The notes under the pieces: model-generated
What the model saw: the letters and a program-made list of their open reading frames with translations, nothing else
Told to the model about the DNA's origin: nothing
Database searches by the model: none
In this document: positions 23,479 through 31,515 of the stretch, piece by piece
How positions within the stretch are numbered: position 1 is the stretch's first letter
Layout of the letters: each line of letters begins with the position of its first letter
DNA from: Lachnospiraceae bacterium
GTDB taxonomy: Bacteria; Bacillota; Clostridia; Lachnospirales; Lachnospiraceae
Direction of reading: 5' to 3'
NCBI GenBank assembly: GCA_022647575.1
Contig: JALCKY010000005.1
Location: 62,001 to 126,000 of the forward strand
Length of the DNA stretch: 64,000 nt
Made by a program: the position numbers and the translations under genes

Positions 23479-25040
23479 TCGGAATTCACGGGTTTTCTTC
23501 GGGATTCCGCGGGTTTGTAAAAGAAAAGGTACCAGGCCATCCCGGCGGCAACGATTGCTTCCACGATCAATTCGAACACCGAAACAGAACTGATGCTGAA
23601 GGCCCCGGCTAACACGGACAGCAGGTTATTTCCCATATGGGCCGCAATCGGCGCCACAATGGTTCCGGACTTCTCATACACAAGCGCCAGCAGCATGCCG
23701 AGCACGCCTGCGAAGATTCCCTGCACGAAGTTCATATGATAGACGCCGAATGCGATGCCGGAAATGACGATGGCCCAGGCCGGGCTGATGTAGTCTCTCA
23801 GGCGCCGGTAGACCAGCCCCCGGAAGACGAGCTCCTCGGCAATCGGCCCGAAAATGGCGACGACAAAGATCTGCAGCGGAATGGACGGCATCGACAGGGC
23901 TTCCGCCACCTGCTGATACGCAGGATCGATGTCGGAGAGGCCTGTCAGATCGATGGCATAGCTGACCACAGAAGCGGCCGCAACGCAGAAGAGCGTGGAG
24001 CACAGGATCTTCTGAATCTTCCATTCCTGATCCTTCAGGATGCCTTTTGTAAAGGAATAGATGCTGCGTCTTTTTTCATCTCTCCGGAAGAACCAGATCA
24101 GGACCGGAATAGCGGCCACGGCGCCGATTCCTGTCAGGAGCACGGTCTGGTTGAGCATATAATCGGTCATTCCTGCCGCGCTTGCGCTCCCCCCGCCGGA
24201 TAAGTAGATGATGGAGAGAAAGATCCCGCCGATAACGGCGATCAGGTTGGAGATGGTAAAATACAGAAGGACCGGGTAGAGGCATCTCCAGATTTTCATC
24301 CAGACGCCTTCATGTCCGTCGATCGAGGCATTCTTTGCAAGATGGGTGACGTCCCAGGGATGGCGGTAAGGCATCGGACGCTGCGGCATGGCCGCACCCT
24401 CCAGGTACCGTCCGAGATCTTCCACCGTATTCACGATGGCCGTCGGCTGTTCCGCTGCCAGCTCCTGATAGCTTCCGTATCCGTACAGTATGCCGACGGA
24501 AGCGATTCCGCTTTTTCTGGCACCGATGATGTCATGCCTGCGGTCGCCTATGTAGAGCACTTCGTCCCTTCGGTTCTCCATGTGCAGGACCCGGAGGGTT
24601 TCATTGATGACGTCGCTTTTCTCGAAGCGGGAGCCGTCGGGTGTTCCTCCGACCACTGCCTTGAAATACTGCTCGATGCCGAAATAGCGCAGCACTTCAT
24701 GCGCCATGTCCTCCACCTTCGTGGTCGCCACAGCCAGCGTGTATCCCCTGCTTCTTAAGAATTCCAGAAGCTCCCGGATCCCCGGATAGAGCTTGTTTTC
24801 ATAGACACCGACCGCTGAATAGCGTTCGCGGAACCAGCCGATGGCATGGTTCATTTCCGACTCCGGAATCCCGTAAAGCCGGAAGCTTTCCGTCAGCGGC
24901 GGGCCCACGAAATGCCTGAGCGCCAGCGGATCCTGAATCTGGATGCCGAAATGGCTCAGAGAATACTGCGCACATTTTTCAATGCCTTCGCCGGAATCGG
25001 TCAGCGTGCCGTCAAGATCAAACAGAATCGTATTCCACAT
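23475..25040 (-). CDS. HAD phosphatase fused to CPBP-family intramembrane protease
   Basis: Residues 1-215 are a HAD hydrolase of the phosphoglycolate phosphatase type: FDLDGTLTDSG, the motif II threonines in VATTKVED, and GDRRHDIIGARKSG. Residues 245-505 form a polytopic CPBP (CaaX protease and bacteriocin-processing) domain with its three motifs: EELVFRGLVYRRL (EExxxR), FGVYHMNF (FxxxH) and AAHMGNN (HxxxN). Each domain is complete, with catalytic residues present, so both activities are plausible. I do not recall this fusion as a standard architecture. The ATG overlaps nothing but starts 2 bp after the amidase stop codon. The gene ends inside the rpsB promoter. Confidence 0.9.
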   Translation of the reverse strand: MWNTILFDLDGTLTDSGEGIEKCAQYSLSHFGIQIQDPLALRHFVGPPLTESFRLYGIPESEMNHAIGWFRERYSAVGVYENKLYPGIRELLEFLRSRGYTLAVATTKVEDMAHEVLRYFGIEQYFKAVVGGTPDGSRFEKSDVINETLRVLHMENRRDEVLYIGDRRHDIIGARKSGIASVGILYGYGSYQELAAEQPTAIVNTVEDLGRYLEGAAMPQRPMPYRHPWDVTHLAKNASIDGHEGVWMKIWRCLYPVLLYFTISNLIAVIGGIFLSIIYLSGGGSASAAGMTDYMLNQTVLLTGIGAVAAIPVLIWFFRRDEKRRSIYSFTKGILKDQEWKIQKILCSTLFCVAAASVVSYAIDLTGLSDIDPAYQQVAEALSMPSIPLQIFVVAIFGPIAEELVFRGLVYRRLRDYISPAWAIVISGIAFGVYHMNFVQGIFAGVLGMLLALVYEKSGTIVAPIAAHMGNNLLSVLAGAFSISSVSVFELIVEAIVAAGMAWYLFFYKPAESRRKPVNSD

Positions 25041-25042
25041 TT

Positions 25043-26128
25043 TCAGTTCCCCGCAAAATATGCATCGATGCCGTTGGCGATTCCCTGCACCATCTGTGCC
25101 TGGTAATCCGCCGAGGCCATCTTCAGGTCTTCTTCCGCGTTGGACATGAAGCCCATTTCCACGTAAGTGACCGGTATCTTGGTCCAGTTGATTCCCGTCA
25201 GGTCGTTGGCATCCAGTATGCCTCTGTTCTCAGCCCCTGTCGAAGTGCAGAACGCATTGATCACGTCCGTCGCCAGACGGGTGCTGGAAGAGATCAGGTC
25301 CGGCGTCAGATAAGGATTGTCCGCTGCCGGCGCATAAGTGAGCGCTCCCTTGACTGATGAATCATCTGAACTGTTTGCATGAATCCGCACCATGATTTCG
25401 GCGCCGCTGTTGTTCGCGATTTCCGCACGGTCGATATTGGTCAGCTGCACATCGTTCGTCGTCCTTGTCATGACGACACCGTAGCCTCTTGCCGTCAGCT
25501 CCGTCTGAAGCTGAAGCGCCACTTCCAGGTTCAGCTCATATTCCTCCATGCCGGTGGCCGTTCCGCTCGTTCCGCTGGAAACTGCCAGCTTCATAGTATC
25601 CGAACCCGGTCCGTTGGCTTCCACGTTGCTGTCATAGACGTGAGTCTGATGTCCCGCGTCGATGCAGACGACATGTCCGTTCGTTCCCGTTGTCGAAGCC
25701 GGCTGCGAGGCGGTTGAAGAAGCTGTTTCGGCGCTGATTGTCTGGGCATTTTTCACCGCATCCGCATAAGCACTGACGTAGGGGACTCCCAAAGCGGCGA
25801 TTCCCTTCAGTACTTCCGAATTCTCCCGGTTGGCTTCTTTCGTCTGTTCCGCCAGCAGTGCCGCTGCCGACTCTTCCTCTGCCTGTTTTGCCGCCTCTGA
25901 CTCCTGCTGGGCGGATGCCGCCGCCAGGTCCGCCTGGGACTGTGCGATGGCTGCATCGGATGCCGCTTTTGCTTCCGACTCCGCGGAGGCGGAGGCAGCC
26001 TGGGCCTGTTCGATCTGCTGTCTTCTCGACGTACCGATCTGCATTCCCACAAGCATTCCGATTGCCGCCAGGATCAGCACCCCTACGATGATCAGAAGCG
26101 CGGCCATTTTTCTGTCTGACTGTTTCAT
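25043..26128 (-). CDS. Membrane-anchored N-acetylmuramoyl-L-alanine amidase (Amidase_3)
   Basis: This enzyme cleaves the amide bond between MurNAc and L-Ala in peptidoglycan. The 361-aa protein has an N-terminal transmembrane anchor (about 9-30), an Ala/Glu/Gln-rich helical stalk (about 35-105), a short linker, and a C-terminal Amidase_3 domain (about 150-361). The zinc ligands are visible: His in CIDAGHQ, Glu in EEYELNL, His in RIHANSS. The catalytic Glu is in VEMGFMSNAEED. It would act on the outer face of the membrane in wall turnover or cell separation. It has its own promoter and is followed 2 bp later by the HAD-CPBP gene. Confidence 0.93.
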   Translation of the reverse strand: MKQSDRKMAALLIIVGVLILAAIGMLVGMQIGTSRRQQIEQAQAASASAESEAKAASDAAIAQSQADLAAASAQQESEAAKQAEEESAAALLAEQTKEANRENSEVLKGIAALGVPYVSAYADAVKNAQTISAETASSTASQPASTTGTNGHVVCIDAGHQTHVYDSNVEANGPGSDTMKLAVSSGTSGTATGMEEYELNLEVALQLQTELTARGYGVVMTRTTNDVQLTNIDRAEIANNSGAEIMVRIHANSSDDSSVKGALTYAPAADNPYLTPDLISSSTRLATDVINAFCTSTGAENRGILDANDLTGINWTKIPVTYVEMGFMSNAEEDLKMASADYQAQMVQGIANGIDAYFAGN

Positions 26129-26172
26129 TTAACAACCCTTATTTTCTGAGTGACTCTGCAGTAACGCGGATT

Positions 26173-26201
26173 ATTATAGCATAAAAACCCGGCACCTACA
26201 A
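26173..26201 (-). promoter_or_regulatory. Promoter of amidase / HAD-CPBP unit
   Basis: Minus-strand TTGTAG (26196-26201) and perfect TATAAT (26173-26178) are 17 bp apart, starting right after the argS stop codon and about 45 bp before the amidase ATG. Confidence 0.7.
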
Positions 26202-26202
26202 A

Positions 26203-27954
26203 TCACATGTGGTCCGGTGCACGGAAGCCCAGGATATCAATTCCCTTTTCCATCACGGCTTTCGTAATACGGAGCAGACGGATCCAGGAAGCTTTCTGTT
26301 CCGGATTTTCTTCCGTCAGGATCTTGTTTTCATGATAGAAGCGGTTGAAATCATTTGCCGTCTGGTAAATATAAGCACACAGCCGGTGCGGTGCCAGATC
26401 CCTGAACGCATCTTCGACCGTATTCCCGAATTCGGAAAGGTCCAGCATCAGGCTCTTCTCTTCCGGACCTGCAGCCGGCAGAAGCCCGCCTTCGCTGCCG
26501 TCATACTTCGCCAGGATGGATTTGATCCGGACGATCGTGTAGAGGATGTAAGGTCCCGTATTTCCCTCGAACGAAGTGAATTTGTCAACGTCGAAGACAT
26601 AGTCCTTCGTCGCCTGGTTGGAAAGATCCCCGTATTTAATGGCGGACAGGCCGACGATCTCAGCTGTCCCCTTCGCATCCTCCTCGCGGACATTGCGGTT
26701 GTCGGAAATCTTCTTCTCCATTTCGGTGTCGATGTCCCGGATCAGGTTTTCCAGCCGCATGACTCCGCCTTCGCGCGTCTTGAAGGGAGTTCCGTCCTTT
26801 CCGTTCATGGTGCCGAATCCGACATGGAAAAGCTTCGTGTCCTCCCCGACCAGCTTTGCCTTCCTGGCCGCACGGAACACCTGCGTGAAATAAAGCGACT
26901 GTCTTTTATCCACGACGTAGATGATCTCGTCCGGATGGAACAGCTTCATTCTTTCGACAATGGTAGCCAGATCCGTCGTATTGTAGAGCGATGCCCCATC
27001 CGACTTCAGGACCATGCAGGGCGGAATCTTCTTGGTATCGCTTTCCTCTTCCACATCGATGACCAGCGCTCCCTGGTCGTAATGGGCAATGCCGCTTTCC
27101 TTCAGGTACTTCACCATATCGGGTATGTACGGCTGGGCATCCGATTCCGATTTCCACAGGTCAAACGTGACGTCCAGCTTCTGGTAGTTCTTTTTCAGGT
27201 CCGTGACCGACACTTCCATAATCTTGTCCCACAGTGCCCGGTAGCCGCGCTTTCCCAGCTGCAGCTGATGCGTCGCCTCCATGGCTTCCGCCTTGTATTC
27301 CTCGTCCTCTTTGGATTTTGCGGAAGCAGCCGGATAGATTTCCTCCAGCTCCGAAATGGTAAACGGAGCCTCTTCCGGATATTCCCCTTCAAAGTCATCC
27401 CGGAAATAAGTCAGGTCCGGCCTGCGTTTTTTCAGCTCGGTGATGATCAGTCCCATCTGGAGACCCCAGTCGCCCAGATGCACATCTCCCAGGACTTCAT
27501 GCCCTACGGCACGTCCCATCCTCTTCAGGCACTCCCCGATGACTGCCGAACGCAGATGTCCGACATGAAGGGGCTTGGCAACATTCGGTCCGCCGTAATC
27601 GATGATGATCTTCAGCGGTTTCTCCGCCTGCGGAATCGAAAGATTCGGATCATCCGCTTCCGTCAGGATGCAGTCGCGCAGGAATCCCTCCGCGACATCA
27701 ATGTTCAGAAATCCGGGCATCACGGCTTCGCAGCGCCGGATGACGGAATGATCCGTCAGTGCCGCGGCTGCTGACTGCGCAATGGCAATCGGCGCTTTAT
27801 GATATTCCCTGGCGGCCGCCATGGCGCCGTTGCACTGGAACTCGCTGAGATCCGGACGGTCGGATTTGCGTACCAGTGCGTACTTCGGATCGTACCCCGC
27901 ATCCGAAAAGGCCTTCTGCATGACTTCAGTAAGTTTTTCCGTAAGACTCTTCAT
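26203..27954 (-). CDS. argS: Arginyl-tRNA synthetase
   Basis: This class I aminoacyl-tRNA synthetase has 583 aa. It has the ArgRS N-terminal (Arg-N) domain, then the catalytic fold with the HIGH-type signature PLHVGHLRSAVIGE. The VVDKRQSLYFTQVF and VGFGTMNGKDGTPFKTREG blocks follow. The C-terminal helical DALR anticodon-binding domain carries the LCAYIYQTANDFNRFY segment. I chose the ATG at 27952-27954; the extension in frame upstream includes tRNA-terminator sequence. It lies just downstream of tRNA-Ala(GGC). No terminator is visible before the amidase promoter. Confidence 0.97.
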   Translation of the reverse strand: MKSLTEKLTEVMQKAFSDAGYDPKYALVRKSDRPDLSEFQCNGAMAAAREYHKAPIAIAQSAAAALTDHSVIRRCEAVMPGFLNIDVAEGFLRDCILTEADDPNLSIPQAEKPLKIIIDYGGPNVAKPLHVGHLRSAVIGECLKRMGRAVGHEVLGDVHLGDWGLQMGLIITELKKRRPDLTYFRDDFEGEYPEEAPFTISELEEIYPAASAKSKEDEEYKAEAMEATHQLQLGKRGYRALWDKIMEVSVTDLKKNYQKLDVTFDLWKSESDAQPYIPDMVKYLKESGIAHYDQGALVIDVEEESDTKKIPPCMVLKSDGASLYNTTDLATIVERMKLFHPDEIIYVVDKRQSLYFTQVFRAARKAKLVGEDTKLFHVGFGTMNGKDGTPFKTREGGVMRLENLIRDIDTEMEKKISDNRNVREEDAKGTAEIVGLSAIKYGDLSNQATKDYVFDVDKFTSFEGNTGPYILYTIVRIKSILAKYDGSEGGLLPAAGPEEKSLMLDLSEFGNTVEDAFRDLAPHRLCAYIYQTANDFNRFYHENKILTEENPEQKASWIRLLRITKAVMEKGIDILGFRAPDHM

Positions 27955-28006
27955 TTTCAGTATGTCCTTTGCAGATTTTTTCCTGTCACGTGGTTCTCTT
28001 AAAAAT

Positions 28007-28040
28007 AAAAAGAACAACTGCGAAGGCAGTCATTCTTTTT
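28007..28040 (-). terminator. Terminator after tRNA-Ala(GGC)
   Basis: AAAAGAACAACTGC pairs with GCAGTCATTCTTTT around a GAAG loop, ending in T-rich sequence on the minus strand. It lies between the tRNA and argS, so read-through would be needed for co-transcription. Confidence 0.75.
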
Positions 28041-28042
28041 GA

Positions 28043-28115
28043 TGGAGACAGTGGGATTCGAACCCATGACCTCCGCAATGCCATTGCGGCGCTCTCCCAG
28101 CTGAGCTATGCCCCC
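28043..28115 (-). tRNA. tRNA-Ala (anticodon GGC)
   Basis: This is a 73-nt cloverleaf with acceptor GGGGGCA/TGTCTCC including G3-U70, D arm GCTC/GAGC, anticodon stem CCGCA/TGCGG, loop ATGGCAT (anticodon GGC), T loop TTCGAAT and discriminator A. CCA is not encoded. It reads GCC and GCU. Confidence 0.95.
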
Positions 28116-28133
28116 TTTTCCTCACTGCCTAAT

Positions 28134-28162
28134 AGAATAAGATAAACCAGGCTTCCCGTCAA
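28134..28162 (-). promoter_or_regulatory. Promoter of tRNA-Ala(GGC)
   Basis: Minus-strand TTGACG (28157-28162) and TATTCT (28134-28139) are 17 bp apart, about 19 bp from the tRNA 5' end. Confidence 0.65.
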
Positions 28163-28177
28163 GCAGTTCCCGGAAAA

Positions 28178-29065
28178 TCATTTTTTTCCTTCCGTTTCCC
28201 TGACATAAGCAATAAACTTGTCCACCAGCTCCGACCTTGTCCTTTCCTTCGGCGCCAGCAGGACATACGAAGCCATGAAGGTCGGTTCCACGATTTTCTT
28301 CACGACGACGCGGCGGCCGGAGGCATTCTCCGAAATGGAAGCAGGGAAGATTCCGATGCCGATTCCTTTTTCGACCAGTTCAAAAAGATTGGACTCATGG
28401 GCAACGCCGACCCGCACGTTCGGTTCCGCCCCGATATCCTGGAACCATTTGCTGATTTCCTGCATGCGGGATTTTCTGGAAGAGACGATCAGCTCCTGTC
28501 CGGCCAGATCCGCAAGAGGAATGCTCTTCCGCGCACCGGCAAGCGGATGGTCCGCCGGAATGACGGCTGCCCAGGGTTCCCTGCCCACATGATAGCCCTC
28601 GTAGATTTCGGGATCATACGGTTCCAGGCCCACAGCCACATCGATGAGGCCTTTCTCAAGCCTGCTGAAAATGTCATCCATGTTCCCGTCCCAGACGTTG
28701 TAGCGCACATTCGGAAAGATTTTTTCAAAGCCGGCAATCCATTCGGAAACATAGGCCGGCCCTCTTCCCTCGACCGTGCCGATATACAGCGTGCCGCTGA
28801 TGCCGTGCTTCATCGTGCGGATTTCTTCTGCGGTCTTATCCGTAAGCGCCAGGATCTGTTCGCAGCGATGGCGGAAAAGCGCTCCTTCCGCGGTCAGCAT
28901 GATCCGGCGCTTTCCGCGGATAAACAGCTGCGTGCCGAGTTCCTTTTCCAGGGCGGCCAGCGCTCTGGAAAGCGGCGGCTGGGCGATATGCAGCTTTTCG
29001 GCTGCTCTTGTAATATTCATTTCCTCCGCTGTGGCGAGGAAATATCTCATCTGACGGATTTCCAT
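28178..29065 (-). CDS. LysR-family transcriptional regulator
   Basis: The 295-aa protein has an N-terminal winged helix-turn-helix (about residues 12-60, NITRAAEKLHIAQPPLSRAL) and a C-terminal periplasmic-binding-like effector domain (about 90-290, with the GTLYIGTVEGRG entry). The real start is the ATG at 29063-29065 with GGGAGGA upstream; an in-frame TTG six codons earlier is unlikely. Its promoter region contains an inverted repeat TGAATC...GATTCA flanking the -10, suitable for autoregulation. No divergent target gene is adjacent, so the regulon and inducer are unknown. Confidence 0.93.
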   Translation of the reverse strand: MEIRQMRYFLATAEEMNITRAAEKLHIAQPPLSRALAALEKELGTQLFIRGKRRIMLTAEGALFRHRCEQILALTDKTAEEIRTMKHGISGTLYIGTVEGRGPAYVSEWIAGFEKIFPNVRYNVWDGNMDDIFSRLEKGLIDVAVGLEPYDPEIYEGYHVGREPWAAVIPADHPLAGARKSIPLADLAGQELIVSSRKSRMQEISKWFQDIGAEPNVRVGVAHESNLFELVEKGIGIGIFPASISENASGRRVVVKKIVEPTFMASYVLLAPKERTRSELVDKFIAYVRETEGKK

Positions 29066-29109
29066 GCTTCCTCCCTCAATCAATACCGAAAAAGTATGGT
29101 TCTGAATCC

Positions 29110-29138
29110 ATTATAATAAATGATTCATTTTCCGTCAA
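29110..29138 (-). promoter_or_regulatory. Promoter and possible operator of the LysR gene
   Basis: Minus-strand TTGACG (29133-29138) and perfect TATAAT (29110-29115) are 17 bp apart. A 6-bp inverted repeat (TGAATC and GATTCA) brackets the -10 element, between about 29104 and 29127, and could be a self-binding site. Confidence 0.65.
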
Positions 29139-29440
29139 ACGGAATTGACGCTTCTGCTGCCGGCATCGTCCCGGTCGGAAACAATGTTCATTTCCTGCAT
29201 GATCTGCCGCGCACGTTCCTCATCATCCTTTGCCGTATAGATGAAATACAGATACGGATCAAAATCCGGGTTGATGGCTTTATGCATATTGATCTTCGCC
29301 CCGCAGCCGGAGGTGCACTCGGTCTCGACGCTTCCGGTGCTCATCCGGATGCCGGAACTTTTGAAAGCATCCTTCAGTTTTCTGAATTCTTCCTTCCGGT
29401 GGCTTTTGTACACTTCCGTCTTATCTTTTCCGAACAGCAT
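29135..29440 (-). CDS. Small conserved-looking protein of unknown function (101 aa)
   Basis: The ATG (29438-29440) has AAGGAGG five bases upstream, a strong translation signal. The N-terminal half is basic and helical (SHRKEEFRKLKDAFKSSGI). A central Cys pair (ETECTSGCGAK) resembles a metal-binding or redox site. A beta-strand/helix segment (YLYFIYTAKDDEERARQIM) follows. There is no signal peptide or membrane helix. It sits 67 bp after aspS in the same direction and may be the last gene of that operon. I do not recognise the family. Confidence 0.65.
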   Translation of the reverse strand: MLFGKDKTEVYKSHRKEEFRKLKDAFKSSGIRMSTGSVETECTSGCGAKINMHKAINPDFDPYLYFIYTAKDDEERARQIMQEMNIVSDRDDAGSRSVNSV

Positions 29441-29507
29441 GGGCACCTCCTTTTTTCCGGCAGGCCGGCTGCCTTTGGCGCAGATGGATTTCTCCGTTTT
29501 TTCAGAT

Positions 29508-31370
29508 TCAGCTTTCCGTGTTTTCCTCTTCGGCGCGGATCTCGATTCCCAGTTCTTTCAGCTGCTTCTCCTCTACGGTACCGGGAGCTCCGGCCATCAG
29601 GTCCGAGGCATCCTTGACCTTCGGGAAAGCGATGACCTCGCGGATCGAATCCGAACCGGACAGCAGCATCGCGACACGGTCAAGTCCGTAGGCCAGTCCT
29701 GCGTGAGGCGGGACTCCGTATTTGAAGGCAGTCAGCAGGAATCCGAACTGCTCCTGGGCACGTTCCTTGGTGAAGCCGAGTGCCTCGAACATCTTCTCCT
29801 GTACGTCATCCATGTGGATACGGACGGAGCCGCCGCCCAGCTCGGTACCGTTCAGGACGATATCGTAGGCTTCTGCGCGCACCGATCCCGGATCCGAATC
29901 AATCTTCGGCCAGTCTTCCAGGTTCGGCATCGTGAACGGATGATGCATCGCCATGAAGCGGTTCTCTTCATCCGACCATTCCAGAAGCGGGAATTCCGTG
30001 ATCCAGGTAAACTTCAGTTCATTTTTATCATAAAGCCCCAGCTCTGCGCCGAGTTCCAGACGGACCGCTCCCAGGGAAGCGCAGACCGTACGGAATTTGT
30101 CGGCGGCAAAGAGCATGAGGTCTCCCTTTTCCGCTCCCATTGCTTCCGCAAGGCCGGCCATCTCTTCTTCGGAAAGGAATTTCGCAAAGGAGGACTTGAC
30201 CGTTCCGTCTTCTTCCAGGGCTGCATAGGCAAGTCCCTTCGCTCCGTAAGTCTTCGCCGTTTCCGTCAGCTTGTCGATCTTCTTCCTCGGCATGCCGGCC
30301 TGTCCCTTAACCGTCAGGCCGCGGACAAGGCCGCCGTCCTTGACGGCACCTGAAAAGACGGAGAAGCCGCAGTCTTTTACCTGCTCCGTAACGTCGCGGA
30401 TTTCAAGACCGAAACGGAGATCCGGCTTATCGGAGCCGTAGTGATCCATCGCGTTCTGCCAGGTCATTTTCGGGATTCCGCTTTCCGCAATCTGATCGCC
30501 GGCTTTTTTCGCGGCATCGGAAAGTTCTTTCGCAAAACCAAGTTCGTCGTAAACAGGCGGCAGGTGCTGAAGCAGGTAAGCCAGCAGACGCGTGTTGACA
30601 TCCATCACGTCATCTTCGGTCACGAAGGAAAGCTCCATGTCGACCTGCGTGAATTCCGGCTGGCGGTCCGCCCGGAGATCTTCATCGCGGAAGCAGCGCG
30701 CCATCTGATAATAACGGTCGTACCCGGAGCACATCAGCAGCTGCTTGAAAAGCTGCGGGCTCTGCGGCAGTGCATAGAAGTTCCCGTGATGCAGACGGCT
30801 CGGCACGATGTAGTCCCTCGCGCCTTCCGGCGTGCTCTTGATGAGGCAGGGCGTCTCGATGTCGAGGAAGCCTTCGCTGCTTAAGAAGTCGCGCATGAAC
30901 TGTACGATGCGGCTTCTGAAAATGATCTTCTTCTGAAGCTCCGGTCTTCTCAGATCCAGATAGCGGTATTTGAGGCGCAGATCCTCGCGGGTGTCGATTC
31001 CGTCCTGAACAAGGAACGGCGGCGTCTCGGATTCGGAGAGGATGCGCATCGAATCGGCATTGAGTTCCAGTTCGCCGGTCCGGAGATTCGGATTGACCGC
31101 ACCGCTTCTTCTGGCAACGGTTCCGGTCACGGCGATGACGTATTCCGAACGCAGGGAGCCTGCTTTCTCAAATGTCGCTGCGTCATTTCTCTCACCGTCA
31201 AAAATCACCTGCATGATTCCCGAACGGTCGCGCAGGTCGACGAAAATGATGCCGCCCTTGTTCCGGTTCTTTGCTACCCATCCCATGAGAGTCACGGTCT
31301 GTCCGATCTGCTCTGCCGTGATTTCCGCACATCTGGCCGTGCGGTGCAGCCCTTTCATGCTCTCAGCCAT
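29508..31370 (-). CDS. aspS: Aspartyl-tRNA synthetase
   Basis: This is a class II synthetase of the bacterial type, 620 aa. It has the N-terminal OB-fold anticodon domain (about 1-105, GWVAKNRNKGGIIFVDLRDR), motif 2 with FRDEDLRADRQPEFTQ, the bacterial GAD insertion (about 300-420), and motif 3 GLAYGLDRVAMLL. AAAGGAG lies seven bases before the ATG at 31368-31370. Its first bases overlap the restored end of hisS by 8 nt, so the two synthetases are translationally coupled. Confidence 0.97.
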   Translation of the reverse strand: MAESMKGLHRTARCAEITAEQIGQTVTLMGWVAKNRNKGGIIFVDLRDRSGIMQVIFDGERNDAATFEKAGSLRSEYVIAVTGTVARRSGAVNPNLRTGELELNADSMRILSESETPPFLVQDGIDTREDLRLKYRYLDLRRPELQKKIIFRSRIVQFMRDFLSSEGFLDIETPCLIKSTPEGARDYIVPSRLHHGNFYALPQSPQLFKQLLMCSGYDRYYQMARCFRDEDLRADRQPEFTQVDMELSFVTEDDVMDVNTRLLAYLLQHLPPVYDELGFAKELSDAAKKAGDQIAESGIPKMTWQNAMDHYGSDKPDLRFGLEIRDVTEQVKDCGFSVFSGAVKDGGLVRGLTVKGQAGMPRKKIDKLTETAKTYGAKGLAYAALEEDGTVKSSFAKFLSEEEMAGLAEAMGAEKGDLMLFAADKFRTVCASLGAVRLELGAELGLYDKNELKFTWITEFPLLEWSDEENRFMAMHHPFTMPNLEDWPKIDSDPGSVRAEAYDIVLNGTELGGGSVRIHMDDVQEKMFEALGFTKERAQEQFGFLLTAFKYGVPPHAGLAYGLDRVAMLLSGSDSIREVIAFPKVKDASDLMAGAPGTVEEKQLKELGIEIRAEEENTES

Positions 31371-31515
31371 TGAAATACTCCTTTATATTCGTGTATCCTT
31401 CCGAGGCCAGCTGGTCCTTCTGGAATTTTTTATTTTTCTTCATGACCGACACGGAAACTTCCTGCCCCTCAGCCCGGAGCTTCTGCGCTTCCCGGAATGC
31501 TTCCGTCAGTCTGTC
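31363..31515 (-). pseudogene. hisS: C-terminal end of hisS in the shifted frame
   Basis: From 31515 downward the minus strand reads DRLTEAFREAQKLRAEGQEV, then VSVMKKNKKFQKDQLA and SEGYTNIKEYFNG, followed by TGA at 31363-31365. This is the normal end of the HisRS anticodon-binding domain. There is no start codon or ribosome binding site of its own. Its stop overlaps the aspS start by 8 nt, matching the tight packing of the whole operon. Confidence 0.8.

Noticed and set aside
28116-31370. T-box leaders for argS, hisS or aspS
   Set aside because: I looked for the conserved T-box core near each synthetase gene and found none; the genes are packed in operons or follow a tRNA.
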